From the NCBI GenBank assembly GCA_963170165.1, contig CAUJGQ010000044.1, positions 19,433 to 83,432 of the forward strand: DNA of 64,000 nucleotides, read 5' to 3'. Shown here piece after piece: positions 17,163 to 25,197 of this stretch. Source of the DNA: Chloroflexota bacterium (lineage in GTDB: Bacteria > Chloroflexota > Dehalococcoidia > CAUJGQ01). The notes below the pieces were generated by a model. It searched no databases, had not been told where the DNA came from, and saw only the letters and a program-made list of their open reading frames with translations. Each line of letters starts with the position of its first letter. The stretch's first letter is position 1. Position numbers and translations under genes: made by a program.

Positions 17163-17298
17163 CCCCTTCTCCGGCTGCCCACCCCATACGTTGGTACGGA
17201 TTCGGGGTCAGGCTTGTCAACGAGAACAGGTCAAGCCACACTGCCGAATTGCGGGACGGCCGTGCCGCCGGCCGCCCGTCCACGCTACGCTGTGGTCG

Positions 17299-18024
17299 AT
17301 GGCGAAAAAGCGGGCTGATGTGCTGGTAGTTGAGCGCGGGTTGGCGGACAGCCGCGAGCAGGCGCGCGCTCTTATCCTGGCAGGGGAAGTGTTTGCCGGG
17401 GAACAGCCGGTGGCCAAAGCCGGCCAGCTTATCAGCGACGACCGGCCGCTGCGGCTGGCCGCCCGGCCACGCTACGCCGGTCGAGGGGGCGAGAAGCTGG
17501 CCGGCGCCCTGGCGGCGTTCGGCGTGGCGCCCGCTGGGATGGTGGCGCTCGATGCCGGCGCCTCCACCGGCGGCTTTACCGACTGCCTGCTGCAAGCAGG
17601 GGCTAGACGGGTGTACGCCGTGGACGTTGGCTACGGACAAATCGACCTGCGCCTGCGGAATGACCCGCGCGTGCATCTGATGGAACGCACCAACCTGCGC
17701 TACGTGGACTCGCTGCCGGAGCCAGTACAGATCGCCACGCTTGACCTCTCCTTCATCTCACTCACCAAGGTGCTCGGACCCGTGCGCCGGCTGCTGGCGC
17801 CGGGCGGGCTGGTGCTCGCGCTGGTAAAACCGCAGTTTGAGGCGGGCAAGGGCGAAGTCGGCCGTGGAGGTATTGTCCGCGATCCGCTGATGCACGCCGC
17901 GGTGCTTGGCCGGGTCGCGTTGTACGCCATCCGCAACGGCTTTCGCGTTCGCGGTCTCACCACGTCCCCCATCCGCGGAGCCAGCGGCAACCGCGAGTTC
18001 TTTCTGCTCCTGGCGGCCGGCTGA
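17299..18024 (+). CDS. tlyA: TlyA-type rRNA 2'-O-methyltransferase
   Basis: An S4-like RNA-binding domain at the N-terminus (RADVLVVERGLADSREQARALILAGEV) is followed by a Rossmann methyltransferase domain: VALDAGASTGGFTDCLLQAGA (SAM motif I), YAVDVGYGQ, and the motif IV region LDLSFISLTKVL. LVKPQFEAGKGEVGRGGIVRD is a signature of the TlyA/FtsJ-like group. The likely target is ribose methylation of rRNA, as for mycobacterial TlyA. Length is 241 residues from the ATG at 17299. It opens the tlyA-nadK-recN string found in many bacteria. Confidence 0.9.
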   Translation: MAKKRADVLVVERGLADSREQARALILAGEVFAGEQPVAKAGQLISDDRPLRLAARPRYAGRGGEKLAGALAAFGVAPAGMVALDAGASTGGFTDCLLQAGARRVYAVDVGYGQIDLRLRNDPRVHLMERTNLRYVDSLPEPVQIATLDLSFISLTKVLGPVRRLLAPGGLVLALVKPQFEAGKGEVGRGGIVRDPLMHAAVLGRVALYAIRNGFRVRGLTTSPIRGASGNREFFLLLAAG

Positions 18025-18106
18025 GTCAGGCAACGGTTGCCGTTAGCGGGCGCGGCACAGATCATGTCGGGAGCGGCATGTGCCCAACCGAGGGGTCTGC
18101 CCCACC

Positions 18107-18994
18107 GTGAGCTATCGCACCATTGGCTTGCTCTATCATCCTCGGCTGGCGGCAGCGCAGGAGCTGGCCGGCCGGCTCCGCGCCGGTCTGCTTGGCCGGG
18201 TGCCGGAGGTGTGGACGGCGGCGGCGTGGGAGGAACCCGGCGCCAGCCAGCTTCGCCACACCGATCTGCTGGTGTGCATCGGCGGAGACGGTACCATGCT
18301 GCGCGCCGCACGCCTGGCGTTGCCGCTGGCGCTGCCGCTGATTGGCGTCAACATGGGCCGTCTCGGTTTCTTATCGGAGCTGAGTCCCGAAGATGCCCTA
18401 CCGCGCCTGCACCACGTCCTCGAGGGCGCCGGCCGGATAGAAGAACGGGTGATGCTCAGCGCCGAGATTCAACAGCCCGGGGGCCTGCCAGCGCCCGATA
18501 TCGACCGTCAACTCGCCCTGAATGATGTTGCCGTGGGACGTTTCGGCGGCCGTCCCGTCGATCTGGATGTGCTGCTGGATGGCACCCAGGTGGAAGTCGT
18601 GCGCGCCGACAGCATGGTCGTCAGCACCGCCACCGGCAGCACGGGCTACAACCTGTCTGCCGGCGGTCCCGTGCTGTTTCCCGAGTCTGATGACCTGGTG
18701 CTCACGCCCGTAGCGGCGCACCTGTCCCGCGTCCGTCCGCTGGTCCTGCCGCGCACAACGCGCATCGAGCTGCGCGTCCATTCGGACGTTCCGGCGATCG
18801 CCTCGTTTGACGGACAAATTGACTATGCCATGCCCGAGGGCGGCTCGGTGGTGGTCACCTGCCACCAGAGCCGGGCACGGTTCATCCGGCTAGGGCCGCC
18901 ATCAGAGTTCTTCCGGAATCTCACCACGCTGCTTGACGCGGGCCGCCGGTTCGAGCGCGACCGCCGCCCGCAACTTCAGCACGAAGCACCTTGA
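18107..18994 (+). CDS. nadK: NAD kinase
   Basis: Phosphorylates NAD to NADP using ATP or polyphosphate. LLVCIGGDGTMLRAAR contains the GGDG motif with the catalytic Asp. GVNMGRLGFLSEL, the conserved ALNDVAVGR site (NE/D motif) and STATGSTGYNLSAGGP are all present. I prefer the GTG at 18107, which has GAGGGG about 11 nt upstream; a GTG at 18080 in the same frame is possible. Length is 295 residues. It lies between tlyA and recN, probably in one transcript. Confidence 0.95.
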   Translation: MSYRTIGLLYHPRLAAAQELAGRLRAGLLGRVPEVWTAAAWEEPGASQLRHTDLLVCIGGDGTMLRAARLALPLALPLIGVNMGRLGFLSELSPEDALPRLHHVLEGAGRIEERVMLSAEIQQPGGLPAPDIDRQLALNDVAVGRFGGRPVDLDVLLDGTQVEVVRADSMVVSTATGSTGYNLSAGGPVLFPESDDLVLTPVAAHLSRVRPLVLPRTTRIELRVHSDVPAIASFDGQIDYAMPEGGSVVVTCHQSRARFIRLGPPSEFFRNLTTLLDAGRRFERDRRPQLQHEAP

Positions 18995-19092
18995 GCGAAG
19001 CCGGCGGGCGGAGTGACGCGCTCCCTCCGGCGTTGCTACCCTGAGGGCACGGCGCCTGGCTGGTTCGGCTGCCAGGCCGGGAGCGCCTCCCC

Positions 19093-20856
19093 ATGCTGGA
19101 AGAGCTTGATATCCGCAATGTCGCTGTCGCTGAGCACGTGCGGATGCGCTTCACGCCCGGCTTCAACGCCATCACCGGTGAGACCGGCGCGGGCAAGAGC
19201 ATCATCATCGACGCACTCGGGCTGTTGCTCGGCGCGAGGGCCGACAGCGACACGGTCCGGGCCGGGGCGGTGGCCGCCAGAGTCGAGGGTATCTTCCGGC
19301 TGGAACCCGGGCTCCAGGACGCGCTGGCAGAGACGTTAGCGGAAGCCGGCATTGCACCGGAAGACGGCACGCTGATCGTCGCGCGCGAGGTTCCCCGCCA
19401 GGGGAGGTCGGTAGCCCGCATCAACGGCCGCGCGGTGGTACAGCAGACGCTGGCCACCATCGGCCGGCAGCTCGTCGATATCCACGGCCAGACCGATTAT
19501 CTGTCCTTGCTCCGCCCGGGCGAGCACGCAGGATTCCTGGACCGCTTCGGCGGGCTCGCTGCAGAGCGCGGCGCGTTCGGCGCACTGGCAGGCGAACTCC
19601 GCGACGTACGGACCGCCATCCGCCGGATTGTTGACGACGAGCGCGAGCGCGCCCGCCGCCAGGACCGGCTGGCATATGAGGTACAGGAGATTGACGACGC
19701 CCAGTTGCGCGCCGGCGAGGAAGTCGAACTGCGCGCCGAGCGTCAACTGCTGGCCAGCGCCGAAGACCTCGCCCGCCTCTCAGACTCCGCCTACACCGCA
19801 CTCACCGGCGGCGCGCGTGCCGCCTCGGCAGTCGACGCGCTCGGGGTAGCTGCCGAGCACCTTGCCCACCTGGCCCGCCTAGACGAGCGGCTGGCGGAGA
19901 CCGCCACCCTGGCCGAGGCATTGCAGTCGCAGGTCTACGACCTGGCCCGCGAGCTACGCGCCTATCGCGAGGGAGTGGAGCATAATCCGCGGCGGCTTGG
20001 CCAGATCGAGGAACGGCTCACGCTGCTGGCCGGGCTCAAGCGCAAGTACGGCGCGACGGTGGAGGACATCATTGCCTACGGCGAACGTGCCCGCGCCGGG
20101 CTCGATGACCTGCTCACCGGCGAAGAGCGGTTGCAGCGCCTGCGCGATCGCGAGCGTGTGCTTATTGACCAGGCAGGCGCCGCGGCGGAACGGCTGTCTG
20201 GCAGGCGCCGCGCGGCCGCAGAGCAGCTGGCTCGGGCCGTCCAGGGTGAGATGGCCGATCTGCGGCTGGCCGGTGGCCGGTTTGCCGTGGTGCTGGAACG
20301 GCGCACCGATGACGATGGCCTGCCGGTGATGCTCTCCGAACGTGAGGAGACCGGCGCTGCTCCGCCCATGACCGCTCCGCTGCGGGCCACCTTTGACCGC
20401 AGCGGCGTGGACCGCGTCGAGTTCTACGTGACGCTCAATCCAGGCGAACCACTCCGGCCCCTGGCCAAGGTTGCCAGCGGCGGAGAAACTGCCCGGTTGA
20501 TGCTGGCGCTGAAGACCGTCCTCGGCAGCAGCGATAGCGTGCCGACGTTGGTGTTCGACGAAGTAGATGCCGGCTTGGGCGCCCGCTCCGGCACCGTGGT
20601 AGGGGAGAAGCTCGCCGGGCTCAGCGCGCATCACCAGGTGCTGTGCATCACGCATCTGGCGCAGGTTGCTGCCCGCGCCGAGCATCACCTCGTCGTCGCG
20701 AAGCAGGTGGCGGATGGCCGCACGTTTACGGCCGTGCACGAGGCACGCGGCACAGCACGAGCGCGCGAGCTGGCCGCGATGCTGGGCGGAGAGACGCCGG
20801 CGCATCTGGCCGCTGCCGCCGAGCTGCTGGAGTCGCCCGCGCGCCCGCTTGCATGA
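19093..20856 (+). CDS. recN: DNA repair protein RecN
   Basis: An SMC-like ATPase of double-strand-break repair. The N-terminal P-loop (TGETGAGKSIIIDALGLLLG), a long alpha-helical coiled-coil centre (about residues 160-420) and the C-terminal ABC signature VASGGETARLMLALK with Walker B TLVFDEVDAGLGA are in the usual order. HHQVLCITHLAQVAARA is the H-loop region. Length is 587 residues, typical for the family. Confidence 0.96.
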   Translation: MLEELDIRNVAVAEHVRMRFTPGFNAITGETGAGKSIIIDALGLLLGARADSDTVRAGAVAARVEGIFRLEPGLQDALAETLAEAGIAPEDGTLIVAREVPRQGRSVARINGRAVVQQTLATIGRQLVDIHGQTDYLSLLRPGEHAGFLDRFGGLAAERGAFGALAGELRDVRTAIRRIVDDERERARRQDRLAYEVQEIDDAQLRAGEEVELRAERQLLASAEDLARLSDSAYTALTGGARAASAVDALGVAAEHLAHLARLDERLAETATLAEALQSQVYDLARELRAYREGVEHNPRRLGQIEERLTLLAGLKRKYGATVEDIIAYGERARAGLDDLLTGEERLQRLRDRERVLIDQAGAAAERLSGRRRAAAEQLARAVQGEMADLRLAGGRFAVVLERRTDDDGLPVMLSEREETGAAPPMTAPLRATFDRSGVDRVEFYVTLNPGEPLRPLAKVASGGETARLMLALKTVLGSSDSVPTLVFDEVDAGLGARSGTVVGEKLAGLSAHHQVLCITHLAQVAARAEHHLVVAKQVADGRTFTAVHEARGTARARELAAMLGGETPAHLAAAAELLESPARPLA

Positions 20857-20908
20857 AGGACGCGGCATCTCAATAATGGCGCTACTCGCTTGCGCAGGAG
20901 CCCGCGTC

Positions 20909-21076
20909 ATGCATGTGATCCCCCTCCTCACCTGCCCAAAGTGCAGCGCGACCGTGCGACCGGCCCCCATCGCCATAGCCCCGGAGGACGGCACACAGGA
21001 CTTCGGCAACATTCTCAAGCGCTGCCCCCGCTGTCAGGAGTGGTCATGGATGACATTGCAGCCACAGGAAGCGTAA
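20909..21076 (+). CDS. Small zinc-ribbon protein
   Basis: A 55-residue protein with two CPxC knuckles, LTCPKCSA near the start and RCPRCQEW near the end, likely one zinc ribbon. AGGAG lies 8 nt before the ATG at 20909. Its last 31 bp overlap the next gene in another frame, which suggests coupled translation. Function is unknown. Confidence 0.6.
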   Translation: MHVIPLLTCPKCSATVRPAPIAIAPEDGTQDFGNILKRCPRCQEWSWMTLQPQEA

Positions 21077-21633
21077 CCGCCGCCGGCATCGTCGTCGGCA
21101 AGGCCACCGTGGCCGATGTGCCGGACATCCATGCCGTGGTCACCGTCTTCGCCGACCGCGGTGAGATGCTGCACCGGCCGCTCAACGAGCTGTACGAGAA
21201 TATCCGCGACTTCTATGTCGCCAAAGATGCGCAGGGTGAGTTCCTCGGCTGTGTCGCACTGCATCTGCTGTGGGCAGATTTGGCCGAGGTCAAGAGCCTG
21301 GCAGTGCGTGAGGAGCGGCAGCTCAAGGGTACCGGCGCAGCCCTGGTGCGCGCCTGTCTGGACGAGGCCCGCCAGATCGGCCTGCCACGGGTATTCGCGC
21401 TCACCTACAAGCCCGGCTTCTTCGAGAAAATGGGCTTCTCCATCGCCAACGTCATGGAGTTTCCGCGCAAGGTGTGGAACGAGTGCTATCGGTGCCCGAA
21501 GTTTCCCTCATGCAACGAGATCGCCGTCGCTATTGATCTGTCTGCTGATGCCGCACCGCGCGCCGCCGCCGCCGCTCTGCCGGTGCTCAACGGCGTGGCC
21601 CCCGCCGTTGACCGACACTCCACCCTTCGCTAG
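21046..21633 (+). CDS. GNAT acetyltransferase, ArgA/N-acetylglutamate synthase-like
   Basis: A 195-residue acetyltransferase. VGKATVADVPDIHAVVTVFADRGEMLHRPLNELYENIRDFYVA is characteristic of the short N-acetylglutamate synthase-like GNAT proteins. VKSLAVREERQLKGTGAALV is the acetyl-CoA motif, and FFEKMGFS follows. The C-terminal WNECYRCPKFPSCNEIAV has three cysteines that could bind metal. A role in the first step of arginine synthesis is plausible, but no arg gene is near. AGGAG lies 5 nt before the ATG at 21046. tRNA-Phe follows. Confidence 0.8.
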   Translation: MDDIAATGSVTAAGIVVGKATVADVPDIHAVVTVFADRGEMLHRPLNELYENIRDFYVAKDAQGEFLGCVALHLLWADLAEVKSLAVREERQLKGTGAALVRACLDEARQIGLPRVFALTYKPGFFEKMGFSIANVMEFPRKVWNECYRCPKFPSCNEIAVAIDLSADAAPRAAAAALPVLNGVAPAVDRHSTLR

Positions 21634-21647
21634 GATGAGTGGGCTGC

Positions 21648-21720
21648 GCCTAGGTAGCTCAGTTGGTAGAGCACGGCACTGAAAATGCCGGTGTCGGCGG
21701 TTCGATCCCGTCCCTAGGCA
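21648..21720 (+). tRNA. tRNA-Phe (GAA)
   Basis: A 73-nt cloverleaf: 7-bp acceptor stem (GCCTAGG with CCTAGGC), D arm GCTC/GAGC, anticodon stem CGGCA/TGCCG around the loop CTGAAAA with anticodon GAA, variable loop GTGTC, and T arm with TTCGATC. The discriminator is A and the following bases are CCC, so the final CCA is not encoded. Confidence 0.97.
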
Positions 21721-21729
21721 CCCGCTCTC

Positions 21730-21754
21730 GACCCCGGTCCCGCCGGGGTCTTTT
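21730..21754 (+). terminator. Intrinsic terminator after tRNA-Phe
   Basis: GACCCCGG pairs perfectly with CCGGGGTC around TCCCG, followed directly by TTTT. Confidence 0.9.
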
Positions 21755-21964
21755 GCTGTCCTCATGCCGCCCATGTCCGGTGATGTGCCACTGACTCACC
21801 GGTTGGTTTCGTTACCATTTCGTACGTTACCTGACAGACTCCTTTCCCCTTCACTGTCAACTTGAGTCCAGCGTCGTAACTGTTCCGACACTTACACGCT
21901 GCCACTGAGGCGGTTGTCGTCAACGACCATCGCCGGACTCTACCGCCAGCAGGAGGGGAACCAC

Positions 21965-23761
21965 ATGCGCACCAGCCGGCGCACTTTCATGCAAGCCAGC
22001 ATCGCTGCCGGCATGGCGGCCTTCCTTACGGGCAACGTGCTGCCGCAGCGCATTGAGCAGGCATATGCGGCCACCAAGCCGCTGGACCAGTGGATTGACC
22101 CACTGCCCATCCCACCAGTCGCGACGCCGATCCCCAACGCCGCCTATCCGGGCGCCGACTATTATGTCATCCCAATGGCGCAGGGAATGCATAAGTTTCA
22201 TGCCCAGTTCCCGGCGGTGCCATCGTGGGGTTATGGCGGCGCTGCCTATCTCGGTCCAACCATCGTTGCCCAGCGGGGGCGGCCGGTGGTGGTCAGGTAC
22301 GTCAACCGGCTGCCCGCTACCCATCTGTTGCAGAGTTCCGTTGACCCAACGATCGTCCGCGATCCGGAAGACCCACCGATGCTGATGACACTGCCACCGA
22401 CCCGCGCCGTGGCGCACCTGCATGGCGGCTTCACGGCGCCGCAGTTCGACGGCCACCCGGATTCCTGGTTTACCAACAACAGCGTGGCGCGGGCCCGCGG
22501 TTCGGCCTACGACAGCCTCCCCGGCGCTGCCGCCAACGAGGCGATCTTCCGCTACACAAATGCCCAGCCGGCGGCGATGCTGTGGTATCATGACCACGCG
22601 ATGGGAATCACGCGGCTGAACGTCTACGCCGGCCTGGCCGCTGTCTACCTGCTGCGCGACAGCACCGATACCGGCAACCCCAACCGCGGGCTGAACCTCC
22701 CGAAGGGCGCCTACGAGGTGCCGCTGGTCATCCAGGACAAGACGTTCAACCTCAACGGCACGCCGTTTTATCCAACGACCAGCGGCGTGCCGGCGCCGTA
22801 CCCTCATCCCGCGTGGGTGCCGGAGTTCTTCGGTGACACGCCCGTCGTGAACGGCAAGGCGTACCCATACCTGGCGGTGGAGCCGCGCCGCTACCGCCTA
22901 CGGCTGCTCAACGGCTCGCAGGCGCGCTTCTACCAGTTGTCGCTGTCAGGCGGCCTGCCGATGTGGGTGATCGGCACGGAGGGCGGCCTGCTGCCCAAGG
23001 CCGTGCAGCTGAAAGCCGCGGTGCTCGCTCCGGGCGAGCGGCTGGACGTGATAGTCGATTTCAGCAAGATGGCCGGCGCCAAGGTCACGCTGACCAACTC
23101 AGCGGCCGTGCCGTATCCGGGCGGTGGCGCGCAGCCGGCCGGCCCGCGCATCAATCAGATCATGCAGTTCCGGGTCAGCCTGCCGCTGACCGGCACCGAC
23201 CTGACTACGTTGCCCGCGCAGTTACCGCTGCCGGCCGTCACCCGGCTCATTCCCGGCCCGGTCAAGCGGGAGATCGTCCTCAAAGAGACGATGGACGTAG
23301 CCACCGGCACACCGTTGCACGTCCGGCTCAATGAACGCTGGTTTGGTGAGCCTGTCGAGGAGATGCCGCACGCCGGCGATACCGAGACATGGCAGTTCAT
23401 CAACGTCACCGGCGATGCCCATCCGATGCACCTGCACCTCGTCCAGTTCCAGGTGCTGGACCGCCAGCCGATCGCCGCCGCTGCCTATAGCACGGCCTAT
23501 CTGACGTGGGTGGCAGCCGGCCGCGACCCGGCGACCAAGCCGGTGCTTTCCCAGTTCCTGGCCGGCTCCGCCGTGCCCGCGCCGCCGGAGGAGGCCGGCT
23601 GGAAGGATACTGTCCAATCGCTGCCGGGTGAGGTGACGCGGGTGGTGGCCAGATTCGATGTGCCGCCGTCCACGGCGCTACCGGCGGATTACGTCTACCA
23701 CTGCCACATCCTCGAGCATGAGGAGAACGAGATGATGCGGCCGTTCCGGGTCATGCCGTAA
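21965..23761 (+). CDS. Tat-exported multicopper oxidase (CotA/bilirubin-oxidase-like)
   Basis: A 598-residue copper oxidase that couples one-electron oxidation of a phenolic, bilirubin-like or metal substrate to reduction of O2 to water. The N-terminus MRTSRRTFMQASIAAGMAA is a twin-arginine signal, so the folded protein is exported. All four copper-binding motifs are present: AHLHGG, WYHDHAMG, HPMHLHLVQF and YHCHILEHEENEMM. The overall form fits the CotA/phenoxazinone-synthase group of three cupredoxin domains. AGGAGG lies 8 nt before the ATG at 21965. It appears to be a single-gene unit, with a long inverted repeat after it. Confidence 0.92.
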   Translation: MRTSRRTFMQASIAAGMAAFLTGNVLPQRIEQAYAATKPLDQWIDPLPIPPVATPIPNAAYPGADYYVIPMAQGMHKFHAQFPAVPSWGYGGAAYLGPTIVAQRGRPVVVRYVNRLPATHLLQSSVDPTIVRDPEDPPMLMTLPPTRAVAHLHGGFTAPQFDGHPDSWFTNNSVARARGSAYDSLPGAAANEAIFRYTNAQPAAMLWYHDHAMGITRLNVYAGLAAVYLLRDSTDTGNPNRGLNLPKGAYEVPLVIQDKTFNLNGTPFYPTTSGVPAPYPHPAWVPEFFGDTPVVNGKAYPYLAVEPRRYRLRLLNGSQARFYQLSLSGGLPMWVIGTEGGLLPKAVQLKAAVLAPGERLDVIVDFSKMAGAKVTLTNSAAVPYPGGGAQPAGPRINQIMQFRVSLPLTGTDLTTLPAQLPLPAVTRLIPGPVKREIVLKETMDVATGTPLHVRLNERWFGEPVEEMPHAGDTETWQFINVTGDAHPMHLHLVQFQVLDRQPIAAAAYSTAYLTWVAAGRDPATKPVLSQFLAGSAVPAPPEEAGWKDTVQSLPGEVTRVVARFDVPPSTALPADYVYHCHILEHEENEMMRPFRVMP

Positions 23762-23816
23762 GACCTCCGGCCGTGGTGTCCTGGCAGACTGCGGCTCTGG
23801 ACCACCTGCCCGCTCC

Positions 23817-23873
23817 CTCCCATCTGCGCCGCTGGGGGCCACAGGGGACCCCCAGCGGCGCAGCCGATGGGAG
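23817..23873 (+). terminator. Long hairpin after the multicopper oxidase gene
   Basis: A 22-base left arm (23817-23838) and its complement (23849-23873, with one 3-base insertion) could form a very stable stem. No T run follows, so it could be a terminator or an RNA-stabilising structure. Confidence 0.6.
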
Positions 23874-23953
23874 GTCCGGCGCGTGACGTGCGGCGCCGGG
23901 TGAGAGGATGCGTGCCCGCAGGGTTGTCCCTCCAGCGGCGGCGACGTTGCCCG

Positions 23954-23980
23954 TTGGCCGCATCACATCTACGGTATAAT
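23954..23980 (+). promoter_or_regulatory. Candidate promoter of pheST
   Basis: A perfect TATAAT at 23975-23980 with TTGGCC 15 bp upstream. The leader to the pheS ATG would be about 64 nt, too short for a T-box element. Confidence 0.5.
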
Positions 23981-24049
23981 CCTGAGTAGCCAGGCCGGGG
24001 CCGTACCGCTCCGGCCCTGTGCAATTGGTCACCGGCATGGGGGAACACG

Positions 24050-25102
24050 ATGACAGTATTGCCGGTAGCAGAGCTGGAAAACCTCCGCGTGCAGGCCGAG
24101 CAGGACCTCGCCCAGGTCACCGACGATGCAGCACTGGAAGCCTGGCGCATCCGCTATCTGAGCCGTGGCCAGGGCCGCATCACCGCGGCGGTTGAAGCCC
24201 TCAGGTCGATTGCAGCGGATCAGCGGCGCGAGTATGGTCAGGCGGTCAACGCGCTCAAACGCGCCGTTGAGGAGCAGTTCACCGCCCGCCGCGAGGCGCT
24301 GGCGCGCCGCCGTATCGAGGACACCGTCCAGCGCGGGCGGATAGACGTCACGCTGCCGGGCCGCCCGAAGCCGCTTGGCCGGCTGCACCCAACGACCCAG
24401 ACGCTGCGTGACATGATTGCCGCCTTCCAGGAGCTCGGCTTCAACGTGGCCGAAGGCCCGGAAGTCGAGTGGGACTGGTACAACTTCTCCAAGTTGCGCA
24501 TCCCCCCAGATCATCCCGCGCGCGATATGTGGGACACCTTCTGGGTTGACGTGGAGCACGAGGGCGAGCGGCCAATGTTGCTGCGCACGCACACCTCGCC
24601 CAACCAGATCCGTGTGATGGAACGCCAGGAGCCGCCGGTACGGGTGCTGGTTCCCGGCCGCTGCTATCGGTTCGAGGCGACCGACGCGACGCACGAGTGG
24701 ATGCTGACACAGGTCGAACTGCTGGCAGTGGATGAAGGCATCTCGCTCGCCGACCTGAAGGGCACGCTAGACCACTTTGCCAAGCGGATGTTCGGCCCGG
24801 ACCGTCAGGTGATGCTGCACCACTCGTACTTCCCGTTCGTCGAACCCGGGGTCGAAGTGGCGGTGGACTGCTTCCTGTGCCGGGGCGATGGCTGCCGAAC
24901 GTGCAAGGGATCTGGGTGGATTGAGATTCTTGGCGCGGGCATGGTACACCCCGAAGCGCTCGAAGGCGTCGGCTATGACTCCCGCCGCTACACCGGCTTC
25001 GCCGCCGGTATCGGCGTGGAGCGCATCGCCATGCTCCGCCACGGCATTGATGACATCCGCGAGTTCTACCGCAACGACATCCGGTTCCTGGAGCAGTTTT
25101 AG
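24050..25102 (+). CDS. pheS: Phenylalanine--tRNA ligase alpha subunit
   Basis: The catalytic subunit of the (alpha-beta)2 class II synthetase. An N-terminal coiled coil (about residues 1-85) is followed by the catalytic core with HPTTQTLRDMIAAFQELGF, the motif 2 region RVLVPGRCYRFEATDATHEWML and motif 3 GFAAGIGVERIAMLRHGIDDIR. A four-cysteine insert, DCFLCRGDGCRTCKGSGW, sits just before the conserved LGAGMVHP and may bind zinc. Length is 350 residues. pheT follows after 95 bp. Confidence 0.97.
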   Translation: MTVLPVAELENLRVQAEQDLAQVTDDAALEAWRIRYLSRGQGRITAAVEALRSIAADQRREYGQAVNALKRAVEEQFTARREALARRRIEDTVQRGRIDVTLPGRPKPLGRLHPTTQTLRDMIAAFQELGFNVAEGPEVEWDWYNFSKLRIPPDHPARDMWDTFWVDVEHEGERPMLLRTHTSPNQIRVMERQEPPVRVLVPGRCYRFEATDATHEWMLTQVELLAVDEGISLADLKGTLDHFAKRMFGPDRQVMLHHSYFPFVEPGVEVAVDCFLCRGDGCRTCKGSGWIEILGAGMVHPEALEGVGYDSRRYTGFAAGIGVERIAMLRHGIDDIREFYRNDIRFLEQF

Positions 25103-25113
25103 CCGCCGGCCGT

Positions 25114-25155
25114 CAGCGGTCAGCGCCCGCCCGCACGTGCGCTGCCTGACCGCTG
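25114..25155 (+). repeat. Hairpin between pheS and pheT
   Basis: CAGCGGTCAG (25114-25123) is the perfect complement of CTGACCGCTG (25146-25155), with 22 bases between. Two copies of the heptamer GTCAGCG overlap the left arm. Confidence 0.5.
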
Positions 25156-25197
25156 GGCGGTAAAGGCTAGCCCGCCAACCCGCTGTGAGGCTTCCCC

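Noticed and set aside
19954..21018. A 354-codon open frame on the minus strand opposite recN
   Set aside because: No recognisable domain and no ribosome site; shadow of recN codon bias.
21640..21760. tRNA-Phe as an attachment site for an integrated element
   Set aside because: No integrase gene and no duplicated tRNA 3' end were seen nearby.
23960..24049. A T-box leader upstream of pheS
   Set aside because: The leader is only about 64 nt and has neither the T-box sequence nor a specifier loop.
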